Source: Bathynomus jamesi
Taxonomy: Eukaryota > Arthropoda > Malacostraca > Isopoda > Cirolanidae
Direction of reading: 5' to 3'
DNA: 64,000 nt
NCBI GenBank assembly: GCA_023014485.1
Contig: JAJOZX010000089.1
Coordinates: 471,501 to 535,500 of the forward strand
The notes under the pieces were generated by a model. The model did no database searches. It was not told the DNA's origin and saw nothing but the letters and a program-made list of their open reading frames with translations. A program made the position numbers and the translations under genes. Shown piece by piece: positions 44,040-54,805 of the stretch (position 1 is its first letter; each line of letters starts with the position of its first letter).

Positions 44040-44411
44040 AATGAAAAAATAAGTCAATATAGGTAAGGTGGAGATATTCAAGTCTGAAGATACAGTGTAT
44101 TCAATTAATAACAAGGTATTTAATATTTAGTTTCTTATATCCCAAACAAATAAGAATGTCTAATCTTAACTGAATATATAAATTTATGTCAGAGTTACGA
44201 CAGATAATCCCTGCATCTCTGTCTCTTTGTTCTTATATCTTTAAAACTAATGTAAATAACCTTATTTCTCTGCACTATCTAACAAGATTTGCCAAATAAT
44301 CCCATTCTGACAATAAAGCATAAAATTTGCTTGGGAATGGTAGTTCTATACTATGTATGTATGGGAAGGCATCAACTGTCATTTTATATATATGTGCGTG
44401 GGTGTGTGTGT
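44040..44411. other. No gene
   Basis: AT-rich unique DNA ending in a GTGTGTGTG tract. No supported feature. Confidence 0.5.
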
Positions 44412-44883
44412 GGTTTGTTCAAAACGTATCCGGACTGATATGATTATAGACAGAATATGGTACTTACCAGTGATGTAGGTCTCGAGACCGATCTCGAGAC
44501 CCAATTTGCAGATCTCGATCTCGGTCTCCGCTATTTAGATCTCGGTCTCGATCTCGGTCTCGACAGACGCGGTCTCGGTTTTTCTCCCCAAGACCTTTCG
44601 AGACCTCTCGAGACCGTAATGAAAAATACATATTATTGGCATACTCATGATGGTGGCTTGGTTGAACAAACACAATTCAGAATGTTTATGAAAGTTTGTA
44701 AAAGTAACGGACTCTAGGTATTCACTAATCAGTCACCCTGTTTTGAGTTGCCACGTTTGTCTTACGGGGGTGGGGGTCTGGATTTTTTTAGGTTAGCGCT
44801 ACAAAAAAATATGCCCCGCCCCCGTCAGATTAATTTTATTGAAAATGGAAACACTAAATAGAGAAATATATATATTATATAAC

Positions 44884-45124
44884 GGGTGCGGCAAAAATAA
44901 CGCCCTTTTTAGTTTATTCTCTTTTATTGAAGGAAATAAATCAATTACAGCATTTTAAGCGAAATAATAAGGTTAAGAAAAATACAGCATTTTAAGAAAA
45001 ATAATAAGTACTTTCTCAGTAAAAACTAAAAAATAACAAAATGATACAATATAAAACTAAAAAATTATACTGTATAAAACTATAAAGATACAATTATTAA
45101 TAGGGCGTTACTTTTGCCGCACCC
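44884..45124. mobile_element. Mariner-type MITE nested in the hAT
   Basis: TIRs GGGTGCGGCAAAAATAACGC (44884) and GCGTTACTTTTGCCGCACCC (ending 45124), next to TA-rich flanks. 241 bp, no coding capacity. Confidence 0.8.
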
Positions 45125-45182
45125 GGGTATATAAGAATATATTATAAGGCCACTCAGTGTTGCCAAACGGCGTGTCAACCTC

Positions 45183-45441
45183 TGTGGCGTGATAAAAACG
45201 ATTATCTTCCCATCCAATATATATTTGAAAAATAAAATGCTTCACACAAAAATAATGCAAGAAATACAGCATAAAGAAAACAGTACCGATAAATTCAATA
45301 CAGCATAGAATAACTCGACAACCCTTCACATCACTTATATTTACAACGTACCGATTCGTAGAACAAATCGCAAATGCCAATTGTAAATGTTAAAAAATGA
45401 CGTCATCAGTGATGTCACGGCGGAACTTTTATCACGCCACA
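45183..45441. mobile_element. Possible second MITE in the hAT
   Basis: TGTGGCGTGATAAAA (45183-45197) and its perfect complement (45427-45441), both adjoining CCTC, which may be a 4-bp duplication. Low confidence because the inverted repeats are only 15 bp. Confidence 0.4.
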
Positions 45442-45575
45442 CCTCCCCTTAAGCTGAATTTATTTTGTAAATTTTGTTTCCTAATCAGTTTTTGGCACGT
45501 GCTGTTAGTGACAGTGTGTAGTTTAGTTTTGTATTCCATTTTATGAATCTCATATTTTAGACAACTGCTCTCCAA

Positions 45576-45786
45576 TAAAGTTTTGGCACCAGAAAAGGAT
45601 AAATTCCCATCACTGGCCAATATTGCCATGACTGTTTTAACAGTGCCTGCCTCTAGTGCTCCAATTGAGCGTGTATTTAGCCATGGAGGCATAATAATGA
45701 GGCCCCACAGAAGTCGAACTTCAGCAGATCTTCTGAGCATGCTGATGTTCCTTAAGTGTAATGAGCACCTATCATGTTTTAAATAA
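45576..45786 (+). pseudogene. hAT transposase dimerisation domain
   Basis: About 70 codons: DKFPSLANIAMTVLTVPASS, then APIERVFSHGG and SADLLSMLMFLKCN. This is the conserved hAT C-terminal domain (ZBED/RICESLEEPER type). The catalytic region and zinc finger are absent. It stops at 45786 about 420 bp before the 3' end of the element. Confidence 0.85.
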
Positions 45787-45865
45787 ATGCACAAGTCAAA
45801 CTGGGTAGTGGGTACGTTCATTAAACCTTCTGTAACATATATAAAAAGTAAATAAATAAAAAGTA

Positions 45866-45927
<62 letters not shown>

Positions 45928-46214
45928 TTTGTTAATTTATAGGCTACACTTTTTGCATTCAACACACTACATCTGAGAAAGTAGTTATTAGTTTATTAAT
46001 ATACTTAACATAGTCTAATTTCCATAGTAGTGTAAAACAAATTGAAAGGGCATGAGCTTGGTCTCTATCTCGGTCTCGAATTTTAAGGGTCTCGATCTCG
46101 GAAGGTAGATCTCGATCTCGAACCTTTGATCTCGGTCTCGATCTTGGTCTCACAGGATCAGGTCTCGGTCTCAGTCTCGGACTTGGTGGTCTCGACTACA
46201 TCACTGGTACTTAC

Positions 46215-46845
46215 AGGGTTTGGGGGCTTCATCTCCCTCAAAGTACGCTCGCTCTGAAGCTACACACTTTACCCAACGATCCTGCCACTGTTGAAAACAT
46301 TTTTCGAAAGCACTTTTTGGAAATGGCCAAAAGCTGCTGCGTCGAATTTCTTTTAATGGTCTCATCATCGAATCAGTCTTTTCAGGGTTTGTTTGAGCTT
46401 CGGAAACAAAAAAGTCGTATGGAGCCAAATCCGGCGAATACGGAGACTGCTGTACTTCGGGGGTGGTGTTTTTGAAAAAAAATTGCTGGACAGGTTGCGT
46501 CGAGTAAGCTGGCACGTTATCGTGATGAAGCATCTAGTCTCCGGACTACCACTTCTGCGGCCGTTTCCTCCGAACTGCTTCACGTCGACGTCTCAAAACT
46601 TCAATGTAAAATTCCTTGTTGATTGTTTGTCCCTGTCGACCATATATTCATCATGGTGCACAACACCTTCACAGTCAAAATCGTAAGAAATCACCGCGAA
46701 ACAAAACACGTTTAACTTTATCGGCTCACCACAGTGGACTGACGCTACACAATGAAGTGCAACCCTATCAGTGAACTTGTCTCGACGTGCAGAGATGTTT
46801 AGCACAGTCACAAGTCCAAACGTGACCTTGTTCTAAAAATATCCT
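46215..46845 (-). pseudogene. Mariner transposase C-terminal half (DD34D)
   Basis: Minus strand: CEGVVHHDEY (about 46670), LLHHDNVPAYST-type block (46530) with the second Asp, SPYSPDLAPYDFF with the third (34 residues between), and CFQQWQDRWVKCVASE, YFEGDEAP at the end. Frame changes near 46595 and 46400. Ends where the hAT is inserted. Confidence 0.8.
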
Positions 46846-46898
46846 GCCCAGATACATTTTAAACGAACCTCTTATATATTTCTTGTGCACCTAATGTA

Positions 46899-47790
46899 CA
46901 GAGGGTTGACAAAAGTAAATAGACACCGCTGACATTGCACAATATTTGTTAAATAAAAAAGCAAACTAAGCGCAGACGAGGTATTATGGTAGGGTGAATG
47001 AAAACAACGAACCATTGATAGTTGCAAGATAACACGTGGCGAATGTTCGTGCGAATTGACAAATTACGCCAGAGAACGAATTGTTGGCCTTTGAGAAGGT
47101 TTGTTTAGTCAGAGATGTTATGTCTGCTTCCTATTCCACTGTTAACTATTAAACGGAGTGATTGTGCAGTTGAAGACAACCACCAAGACAACAGTTGCCC
47201 GCGTCCGGGCCGTCCAAATTCATCATAGAGAACGCTACGTGCCCTTAGACGAAGTACAGAGGCGAGCCTACGACAAACTACTGGTAAGTTGGGCGTACAG
47301 GTGGGGGTTAGTTCTAGAACTGTCGGAAGATATCTTCACACTATGGGCTATTATTGTAGGGCAGCTAGAAGAAAGCTTACGCTAACCCTTCGCAACATTG
47401 TTCGTCGCAAGCAGTGGACAGCATCGATGACCGGGACTGGGGGTTTTGGAGCACGGTAATATTCACAGACGAGTTCCGATTTGTCGCATTTTCGGACAGT
47501 GAGCGTGTGGGGATATGAAGACGTCCATCACAGGAATTTTCATACCTGCAGACTACAGTGAAGCACGGTTTTATTTCTGTTATGGTGTGGGCGGCCATTT
47601 GGAGCACGGAACGATCAGAACTGGCGATATTTAAAGGAACCGTCAATTCTGCAAAATAACAGTAATTTGAAGGAAGACCCGCTGCTACTTTATGCCATTG
47701 GTAATCTTTTTCCAACACGCACTGTGCTCAAGATGGGATGGCGCTCCTCCCCACATAGCTCGTGCAACTCAGAAGCGTGGGTCAAAATGA
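46899..47790 (+). pseudogene. Tc1-like relic
   Basis: Left end CAGAGGGTTGACAAAAGTAA resembles a Tc1 terminal repeat. Readable transposase pieces: GVSSRTVGRYLHTMGYYC (HTH), TVIFTDEFRF (first Asp), TVKHGFISVMVWAAI and QDGMAPPHIARA (second Asp). The third acidic residue and right end are missing. Many shifts. Confidence 0.7.
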
Positions 47791-48300
47791 TTCATTAACT
47801 TCATTAATTACTAAAATTTAGAATGTAAATTACTTCCAAAACCCTCATTAATAAAAAATTAAAGCGCGAGGTAAGGATGGCTTATAAATTATCTTGAATA
47901 CACTACAAAATGAGACAATTAATACGTTCCTCGTGAGCATGGGCGTCGTTCGCTTCTCAATTTGAGGCCGAATTAATCCGACCGTAGGATTAATTCGGCC
48001 TCAAATTCTGCGCAGACCTCAAAGACCTACACAGACCACTCACTGAAGTGGGGGGAACAATTGGTATGTTCTCCCCCCACCCACCCCACAAAAGAGGTAA
48101 CATGTCCTTGTCCCCCCTACGATCGACGCTCATGCTCGTAAGAATGGAGTAGTGAAGAAATTCTGAAGATTAAGGCTGGCCGGACAAAGGATAGTTTTGC
48201 GACTCACGACTTGGGTCGCGTGTGATTTTACATTGACAGAATAGGAGCCCCGCACACTGCAGCGACCGCGACGCGGTTTATATATATAAATGTTATTATA
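47791..48300. other. No gene; contains a perfect hairpin
   Basis: Unique DNA. TTTGAGGCCGAATTAATCC (47961-47979) and its exact complement (47987-48005) around GACCGTA form a 19-bp stem. Short (TA)n at 48282. Confidence 0.55.
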
Positions 48301-48491
48301 CAGGATGTTTCAGGTCGACCCTAGAAATATGGAAAAGAAATGATTCATATTAGTTACGGAATTACTATGACAAACTTCAAATACCAAATACAAACTACAA
48401 ATTCCACCAATTTGTATTTGAAGTTTGTCATAGTAATTTCGTAACTAATATGAAGCGTTTCTTTTCCATATTTCTCGGGTCGACCTGAAAC
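48301..48491. mobile_element. Palindromic mariner-type MITE
   Basis: CAGGATGTTTCAGGTCGACC at the left follows TA. The arms 48309-48395 and 48404-48491 are near-perfect inverted repeats (ACTTCAAATACAAA centre). The right terminus (after GGTCGACCTGAAAC) lacks the CATCCTG end, so it is slightly truncated. Confidence 0.7.
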
Positions 48492-48515
48492 TCGCTCTCG
48501 CTCTCTCTCTCTCTT

Positions 48516-49877
48516 CACAAATTGTGATGGGGGATAGGCAACACCAAGACAAACCCTTTTCGTCTATAAGTGTATGTCCGCTGACGTCACCATTCGGCGC
48601 GAGAGGGCGCCGCTGCAATTGGCTAAAAGGTGACGTGGGCTAGACTCGCGCTTGCCGCGGGCATTCTTAAATCGGACGTAGTACGCGTAACATGGAGCGC
48701 TTCACGACTGCTGAGATGGCTGACATGCATATGGTGTATGGGGGCTGCCAATGGAAACGGAAGAGCTGCTGTGAGGTTGTACCGACAGCGCTTCCCAAAC
48801 AGACGTGTGCCAAAGGAAGAAATCGAGGCATGTTAAATCGGGCGATCTCGGTGGCCAGGCTACGGGCCCACCCGGCCTATCCATCGGTCCCCGAAAGTGG
48901 CGTTCAGATAACCCGCACATCGTTGCTGGAGTGTGCTGGGGCCCCGTCGGTTGAAACCACATTCGTCTACGAATAGCCACGGAACATCTTCCAGCAGTTC
49001 CGGCAACGTTTCTTCAAGAAATATCCGATAAACCCGCCCGTCGAGTCGGGCAGGCAGCAGGTACGGCCCAATCAACTTGCCATGGACGATACCCGCCCAA
49101 ACATTGACGGCGAACCGTTCTTGATGAGCATGCACCCGTGTAGCATGTGGATTTGCGTGCGCCCACGTGAGGATTGTGCATGTTAAACCACACCTCATGT
49201 GTGAAACAGGCCTCATCTGAGAAAAGCACATAAGCCGGAAAATTAGGCTGCACCGCTGTCTGCTGCATAAACCAGCGTGCGAATTCCACCGAAGAGGGTA
49301 ATCCGAGGTTGTAATGCCTGGACTCTCTGACGATGAAACGGATGTAACTGCTGCTCGTGCAACACACTCCAGACCAGGTCGTGGTTCACACCGAGGATAC
49401 GTGCAACACCTCGCGTGCTTGCGCTTGGATTGTCCTCAAATCGCCGTAGGATTTCTTCTTCCATGTCAGGAGTGCGCATGTTTCTCTCCCGACCAGTGTC
49501 ATGCATGTTTGCATGGAAGTTCCAGTTTCTCGCAGTCGCCGATGCAAATGCGCAAACGTTTGGTGGTTTGGCACACGTCTGTTTGGGAAGCGCTGTCGGT
49601 ACAACCTCACAGCAGCTCTTCCGTTTCCATTGGCAGCCCATACTATATGCATGTCAGCCATCTCAGCAGTCGTGAAGCGCTCCATGTTACGCGTACTACG
49701 TCCGATTTAAGAATGCCCGCGGCAAGCGCGAGTCTAGCCCCTTCACCTTTTAGCCAATTGCAGCGGCGCCCTCTCGCGCCGATGGTGACGTCAGCGGACA
49801 CACACTTATAGACGAAAAGGGTTTGTCTTGGTGTTGCCTATCCCCCATTACAATTTGTACAAAGTTTTCAAACACCC

Positions 49878-49879
<2 letters not shown>
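48516..49879 (-). mobile_element. Foldback mariner with about 300-bp inverted arms
   Basis: The true 5' end (CAGGGTGTTTGAAAACTTTG on the minus strand, ending 49879) adjoins GTGT/TA repeats. Region 49567-49860 is repeated inverted at 48516-48814. The inverted copy contains the N-terminal coding region and replaces the 3' end of the transposase. Confidence 0.85.
48804..49685 (-). pseudogene. Mariner transposase, 3' end replaced by inverted 5' end
   Basis: Starts [15 protein letters not shown] (49685), [19 protein letters not shown] (HTH region), [20 protein letters not shown], then YVLFSDEACFTHE (first Asp), FAVNVWAGIVHGKLIGPYLL, and RWIGRVGPVAWPPRSPDLT, LDFFLW at 48815. There the frame runs into the inverted copy ([12 protein letters not shown]). 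The family is common in arthropods. The second Asp region is frameshifted. Confidence 0.85.
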
Positions 49880-49912
<33 letters not shown>

Positions 49913-49972
49913 CATTTATATATATATATATATATATACACATATTATATATATATATATATATATACAATC

Positions 49973-50022
<50 letters not shown>
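49880..50022. repeat. (GT)n/(TA)n tract
   Basis: GTGTGTGT then long (TA)n with short interruptions (TTATACATT, CACATATT, CAATCATT). The first link in the chain of TA tracts that separates the elements to 62.5 kb. Confidence 0.9.
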
Positions 50023-50025
<3 letters not shown>

Positions 50026-50775
50026 GGTGGGCCGTAAGTTTCCATACATAGGAAAAATTAAACGTTTGTTTTATGTTTCAGATACCCTAAGAATATGCGT
50101 TTGACGTAAGATCTTGTTTACTGATGAAGCAAATTTTACGTCAATGGAGAGGTTAATCGGCAAAACATACGTTATTGGAGTAATGCTAACCTAACTGGCT
50201 GAGTCCGACGAAGATGCAAGGTGCCGGTAAAGTGATGGTGTCGGCCGGGATATGGGGTGACAGAATTATTGGACCAATTTTTGTCAGTGGAAATCTTAAT
50301 GCCGAAAGGTATCTTAACATGTTGCAAGAAGAGATTTTCCCATCCCTGCTAAACGAGGAAGGTAACTTCCCAGTTTACTTCCAGCAAGATGGAGCTCCAC
50401 CTCATTATGGTCTTCACGTGCGTCGGTATTTGGATCAGCAGTTTCCGGATGCTTGGATTGGTCGGCGTGGTCCTGTGGAGTGGCCTCCCAGATCCCCAGA
50501 TCTCACCCCCCTTGATTTCTATCTTTGGGGGCACTTGAAGGCCATGGTGTATCAGGAAAAGATAAGAGACATAAATCATCTAAAGGAACGTATCACCAAC
50601 GCCATTACAAGCATAACGTCAACTGTGCTAATGCGTGTTCATCAACAGTGGGGAACACGTATTGAAATGTGTTTTCAAAACAATGGCAACCATGTAGAGC
50701 ATATTATATAAATAAAAATGGTTGTCCATAAAAAAATGTTTATTTTTCCTATGTATGGAAACTTACGGCCCACCC

Positions 50776-50777
<2 letters not shown>
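50023..50777 (+). mobile_element. rosa-type mariner (DD41D), internally deleted
   Basis: TIR CAGGGTGGGCCGTAAGTTTC, at least 35 bp and identical at both ends (50023 and 50777), inside (TA)n. The N-terminal half of the transposase is missing; total 755 bp. Confidence 0.88.
50100..50711 (+). pseudogene. rosa mariner transposase, C-terminal part (DD41D)
   Basis: ILFTDEANFTSMERL (first Asp, about 50112), a frame change, then 165 open codons: KVMVSAGIWGDRIIGPIF, FQQDGAPPHYGLHVRR (second Asp), GPVEWPPRSPDLTPLDFYLW (third Asp, 41 residues on), ending NNGNHVEHII. The catalytic triad is present but no HTH. Confidence 0.85.
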
Positions 50778-50819
<42 letters not shown>

Positions 50820-50846
50820 CACGAAAGTAACACGTGAAAAATATTT

Positions 50847-50970
50847 ATGATGAATAAAACCACGAAGGAAAGGAAACACAGAATGGTGCGCAAGCGCTTT
50901 CGTCTAATGACATTCTCAGGCGCTTGAGCACCATTCTGTGTTTCCTTTCCTTCGTGGTTTTATTCATCAT
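50847..50970 (-). mobile_element. Foldback element 1 with hammerhead-like core
   Basis: ATGATGAATAAAACCACGAA (50847) and its complement ending 50970 form arms of about 52 bp. The minus-strand centre reads CCTGAGAATGTCATTAGACG AAAGCGC: CTGA, a short GTC/GAC stem and GAAA. The core has A where a hammerhead needs the conserved G. Between (TA)n and the next mariner. Confidence 0.55.
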
Positions 50971-50977
50971 ATATATA

Positions 50978-52346
50978 CAGGGTGAGTCAAAAGTAGCGCC
51001 GATTTCTGTTTTTTCGGCTGTCAGATTCTTTCTGGGAAGTCATGTTGTTAATAATTGTCTTGCAGATTATTAATTTTCTTAGTTTATTTATTTTGTTTTT
51101 GTTTGCAGGTTATTGCTGAGAGTTTGGAAAGTTACTGAATTTGCACCAAATTGAACCATGAATTACCTTTCAATGAATCAACGCATTGCGGCCGTGAAAC
51201 ATTACTACAAATGTAATGAACAACCAACGATGGCGGCACGCCGTTTGGCACAGGAATTCGATATTAACCCACCCCAGGGAAGAAACATACGATTGATTGT
51301 CGAGAAATTTGAAGCAACAGGGTCGGTAGCCACTGCAAAGAAGTCCGGTCGTCCGAAAACGGCAACGAATGTAGCTAAGGCTGAAGAAGCCATCAGGAGA
51401 CTGGAACAAAGTCCGCAAAAGTCAACTCGCCGTTTATCTGCAGAGTTGGAAGTGAGCCAATCAAGTGTTATCCGTATCCTTCACCAAATGGAAACCTTAC
51501 ATTCCACGCTTACTGCATGCCCTTCATGATGGAGATGACGACCGCCGTCTTCAATTTTGCGAAGAGTTCTTAGCTAAACTTGACGAAGAGGACACAATGC
51601 TAGACAATATCTGGTGGTCAGATGAGGCATGTTTTAAGCTTAACGGCACAATTAACAGACACAATTGTGTCTACTGGGCTGCGGAGAACCCAAGAGTGAC
51701 AGTTGAGAAGGAGGTAAATTTACCTGGCGTGACAATTTGGGCAGCCATATCTCCATTAGGGATAATTGGACCCTTTTTCTTTGAGGGATCTGTCACTGCA
51801 GAAATTTACCTGGACATGCTGCAAACCTTCTTTTGGCCCAGGGTACAAGATCAGGACTGTTATTTCCAGCAAGATGGAGCTCCACCTCATTATGGACGTC
51901 ATGTTCGTCAGTGGCTTGATGAAAACTTTCCCGGAAAGTGGATCGGCCGCCGCGGTCCGATCGAGTGGCCGGCACGCTCCCCAGACCTTACACCTCCAGA
52001 TTTCTTTCTTTGGGGGCTCATGAAAGACCTTGTTTATCGTGAAAAGCCTCGTACCATTCAGGAATTGAAGGCTCAAATCACTACAAAGTTTGAGGAAATT
52101 GATATCGAACTCTGCAGGCGTGTGTGCCACTCTGTGCCTGCTCGGCTGCAATTGTGCATCGATCACGAGGGAGGGCACTTTGAAAATTGCAAGTAAAACA
52201 GCTTGGTACAGTTCCGTAATAATTTTCCCCCGAATAAATGGTTAGATAAACATGTCATTCATTTATTTCTACCTTCTTGTACACTGTAATACAAATGGCA
52301 AACAAACAATCAACTGACAGAAATCGGGCGCTACTTTTGACTCACC

Positions 52347-52349
<3 letters not shown>
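50978..52349 (+). mobile_element. rosa-type mariner (DD41D), nearly intact
   Basis: TIRs CAGGGTGAGTCAAAAGTAGC (50978) and complement (52349), each next to (TA)n. 1372 bp, with a complete transposase interrupted by a single frameshift. Confidence 0.9.
51158..52196 (+). pseudogene. rosa mariner transposase (DD41D), one frameshift
   Basis: N-terminus MNYLSMNQRIAAVKHYYKCN; two HTH regions (MAARRLAQEF and STRRLSAELEVSQSSVIRIL) with SGRPKT between. After a shift near 51488: IWWSDEACFKLNG (first Asp), GVTIWAAISPLGIIGPFFF, YFQQDGAPPHYGRHVRQ (second Asp), GPIEWPARSPDLTPPDFFLW (third Asp, 41 residues on), ending DHEGGHFENCK. Otherwise full length (about 345 aa), the youngest-looking mariner of the window. 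Confidence 0.9.

Positions 52350-52410
<61 letters not shown>
52350..52410. repeat. (TA)n microsatellite
   Basis: About 30 TA units between the rosa mariner and SupX-1; the SupX TIR follows without a spacer. Confidence 0.95.
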
Positions 52411-52413
<3 letters not shown>

Positions 52414-54378
52414 GGTGGTCCACTCTTATAGGGGTGGAATTTTTTTTTGTGATTTGTTTTTATTGCTGGGTTGTAACTTATGAGGATGGATGAGAAAACA
52501 CCTCTGGGAAAGTTTTATTTGAATCAGTTAATTTGTAGGGGTAGCACATGACACTTGAAGTTTTGGTATAATCTGAAAATCACAGCAAAGTTAATCTTGG
52601 TGACAGTACATGACTATTAGGGTAACTAACAATTCCGAAATGAATTGACTAACAATTCCCTCTGCACCTCATTTGATCTTTGTTTTCTCGCCCAGTTGCC
52701 AGGCTGACTTCAGTGGTTGAGGAAACTGCTTCCTGTAGTTAGCAACAACTTGCAGGAGATACTGCAGTTGTTCCTCATTCCTGGTGTGGCAGCCGTTGTA
52801 TTCATTAATGAGAGCAACCCCCCTCTCTGCATGATCGTTCAGACAGAGAGGTTTGCCACTGATTTCTTCGCTATTTGGTAATCAGGATCACTGTCCCAAT
52901 CCCGCACCTCCTTCCTCAGGTATCCCACACCTGACCCCAGAGACAACAGCAGTCTTTTTGAGTTTGCTGTTGCTAGTGACTCGATTGAAGCCCCCTCAGC
53001 AACACCTTTCCTTCTCTTCTGGCAATCAGGCTTTCCTTCAACTTCCTCCATCGCCTTCACCATTGCTGTTTTAGTCTCTTCAGACACCTCAGGATCGAAA
53101 ATCGCGAGGCCCACCATCTCCTCCGAAAGATACCAAAGATGACGCTGAGTTTTTTTAATGCCACTTCCGAAATTTTGGGGTCATGGTATTCCCGAAGACT
53201 CTGCAGAAGACTGAGGTCGCTGCGAGGCGCAGCAGCAGCTATTGGCGCTGTCATCCATGCCTGCAGGTAGATGGAAACAGCGAAGACACTGACATCCTTA
53301 AGACACTTTTGCTCTCGTGGAGTGAGGCTGGGATTTGTCCCCTGAACAGCCACATCTTCAATGAATAGATCACCTTAGATAACCATCTGGCTTGGTGCAT
53401 GGGGCCAGGTCGCTTGAAGGTGTAGTTGTCAATGCTCCCTCCCAAGAAAATGATGGACAGATCGAGGAATTCCTGATAGTCATCTCGAAAGGATTTTGAG
53501 GAGTGTTTTTCCTCAGCAAAGCAGAGAATCCAATCTCTAATGGGGGCCAAGAGTCGATGCACCTCTTCATCATCCCATCCGGTGCCGTATGTTCCTGTGT
53601 CGATGAAGGTCCATTTGCTCTGAAACCTGCTGAACAATGGAACATCAGGTCCACTCGTTGGGCCATAGCAAGCAGTGAAAACTCCACCGATCATCACTTC
53701 CATGATGTGATGACGGCAGGCAAAATGGAGAAGGTCTTTCTTCAACTTCTGCTCCAACAACACACACGCTCCATTCAAACGACCAGCATTGGAGGCAGTG
53801 GTGTCGAAACATATCCCCACGACAGATTCTTCGAGGCCCCAATCAGTCAATAATTCAAAAACTGCGCTGGCTTGGTGTTCTCCTGATCCAGTTGGTATTT
53901 TGGGGACTCCAAGGAGCTGAGATTGACCCGAAAAGGAGGAAATGAGCACAGGCAGCCGATCCACATGCGCATGGTCTCTGGTGTTGAGGAGGTCTGGAAT
54001 AAGTTTTCCATCCCAGTGGATGATTGCAGGACCGGACTGAAAGGAAGCTTTTAGGCTACTGCAGATCATGATCCGATGTCGTTCTCTCTGCCGTTTGATG
54101 GAGGTCCGGGTGATGTTAAAATTCATTGGGCTGTGGCCAAGGCTCAATGCAGTCTCTGCTATTATGTAGGTTGCCATCCTGTCCGTAGTGTGTGTCCGAT
54201 CTAGGGCAGCAGCTAGATTTGATGTTATCACATTCTTGACTCTTTTCACCTGTTTTGGAGGTCGCTTTCCACCTTTTGCCCATTCATCTTCGGTGGAGGA
54301 TGACTCGTCAGTGACTGAGGATTCTGTTGAGGACACCAATACTGCTGTACCCGACGTTGATGCACCTTCATTGACTGC

Positions 54379-54472
54379 CTGCAATACAATCGAAGAAAAT
54401 GGACAATTAGTGTTAACGAACAACCTAATCATTGCAATCAAATGAAAGTAGGAATTTGAAGAACAATCTCAC
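54379..54472 (-). other. Intron 2 of SupX-1
   Basis: 94 nt, AAAG|GTGAGATTG ... TTGTATTGCAG|GCAGTC. The corresponding sites in SupX-2, -3 and -4 are continuous coding sequence. Confidence 0.65.
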
Positions 54473-54693
54473 CTTTCTCTTTCGCATCTCCTCCTCCATC
54501 TTCCTGTGGGCAGCTTGTTTTTCTTTTTCTGCTGTTTTTCTGTCTACTCCCACCATGCATCCCCGTCTTCCAGGCTCTCGCTGGGCCAGCAAGAAGGCCT
54601 TGTCTTCTGGGTTTTTGATTAGAGACAAGGCATCAGCATGTGCCATATCAAATAGGTTCGAAGTGTCTCCTTGAATCCCTCTTCGTTGTACAC

Positions 54694-54805
54694 CTAAATA
54701 TAAATAATAATATATATATATATGATAAATGTATTGACTATTGTACAGTATAATATGTCATACTCTCGAGAAACTATTTTATTTATCATTGATCATCCAA
54801 CTCAC
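54694..54805 (-). other. Intron 1 of SupX-1
   Basis: 112 nt, AAGCAG|GTGAGTTGG ... TTATATTTAG|GTGTAC, containing (TA)n. No intron at this position in the other three copies. Confidence 0.6.

Larger units (their letters stand above)
44468..46206 (+). mobile_element. hAT element with GGTCTCGATCTCG subterminal repeats
   Basis: TIR CAGTGATGTAG(G/T) at 44468 and CTACATCACTG ending at 46206, with a perfect 8-bp target duplication GTACTTAC (44460-44467 and 46207-46214). Both ends carry many GGTCTCGATCTCG hexamer-type repeats (44480-44610 and 46060-46195), probable transposase binding sites. Only the C-terminal transposase domain remains. Two MITEs are nested inside. Confidence 0.9.
44412..46869 (-). 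mobile_element. Mariner (DD34D), split by a hAT insertion
   Basis: Ends GGTTTGTTCAAAACGTATCC (44412) and, inverted, GGTTCGTTTAAAATGTATCT (46869). The hAT element 44468-46206 lies between; without it the mariner is about 720 bp and lacks its N-terminal half. Confidence 0.75.

Noticed and set aside
48630..48980. Plus-strand frames (MTWARLALAAG..., [11 protein letters not shown]...) as separate genes
   Set aside because: The second is the inverted duplicate of the mariner start and ends at the foldback junction; the first is out of frame.
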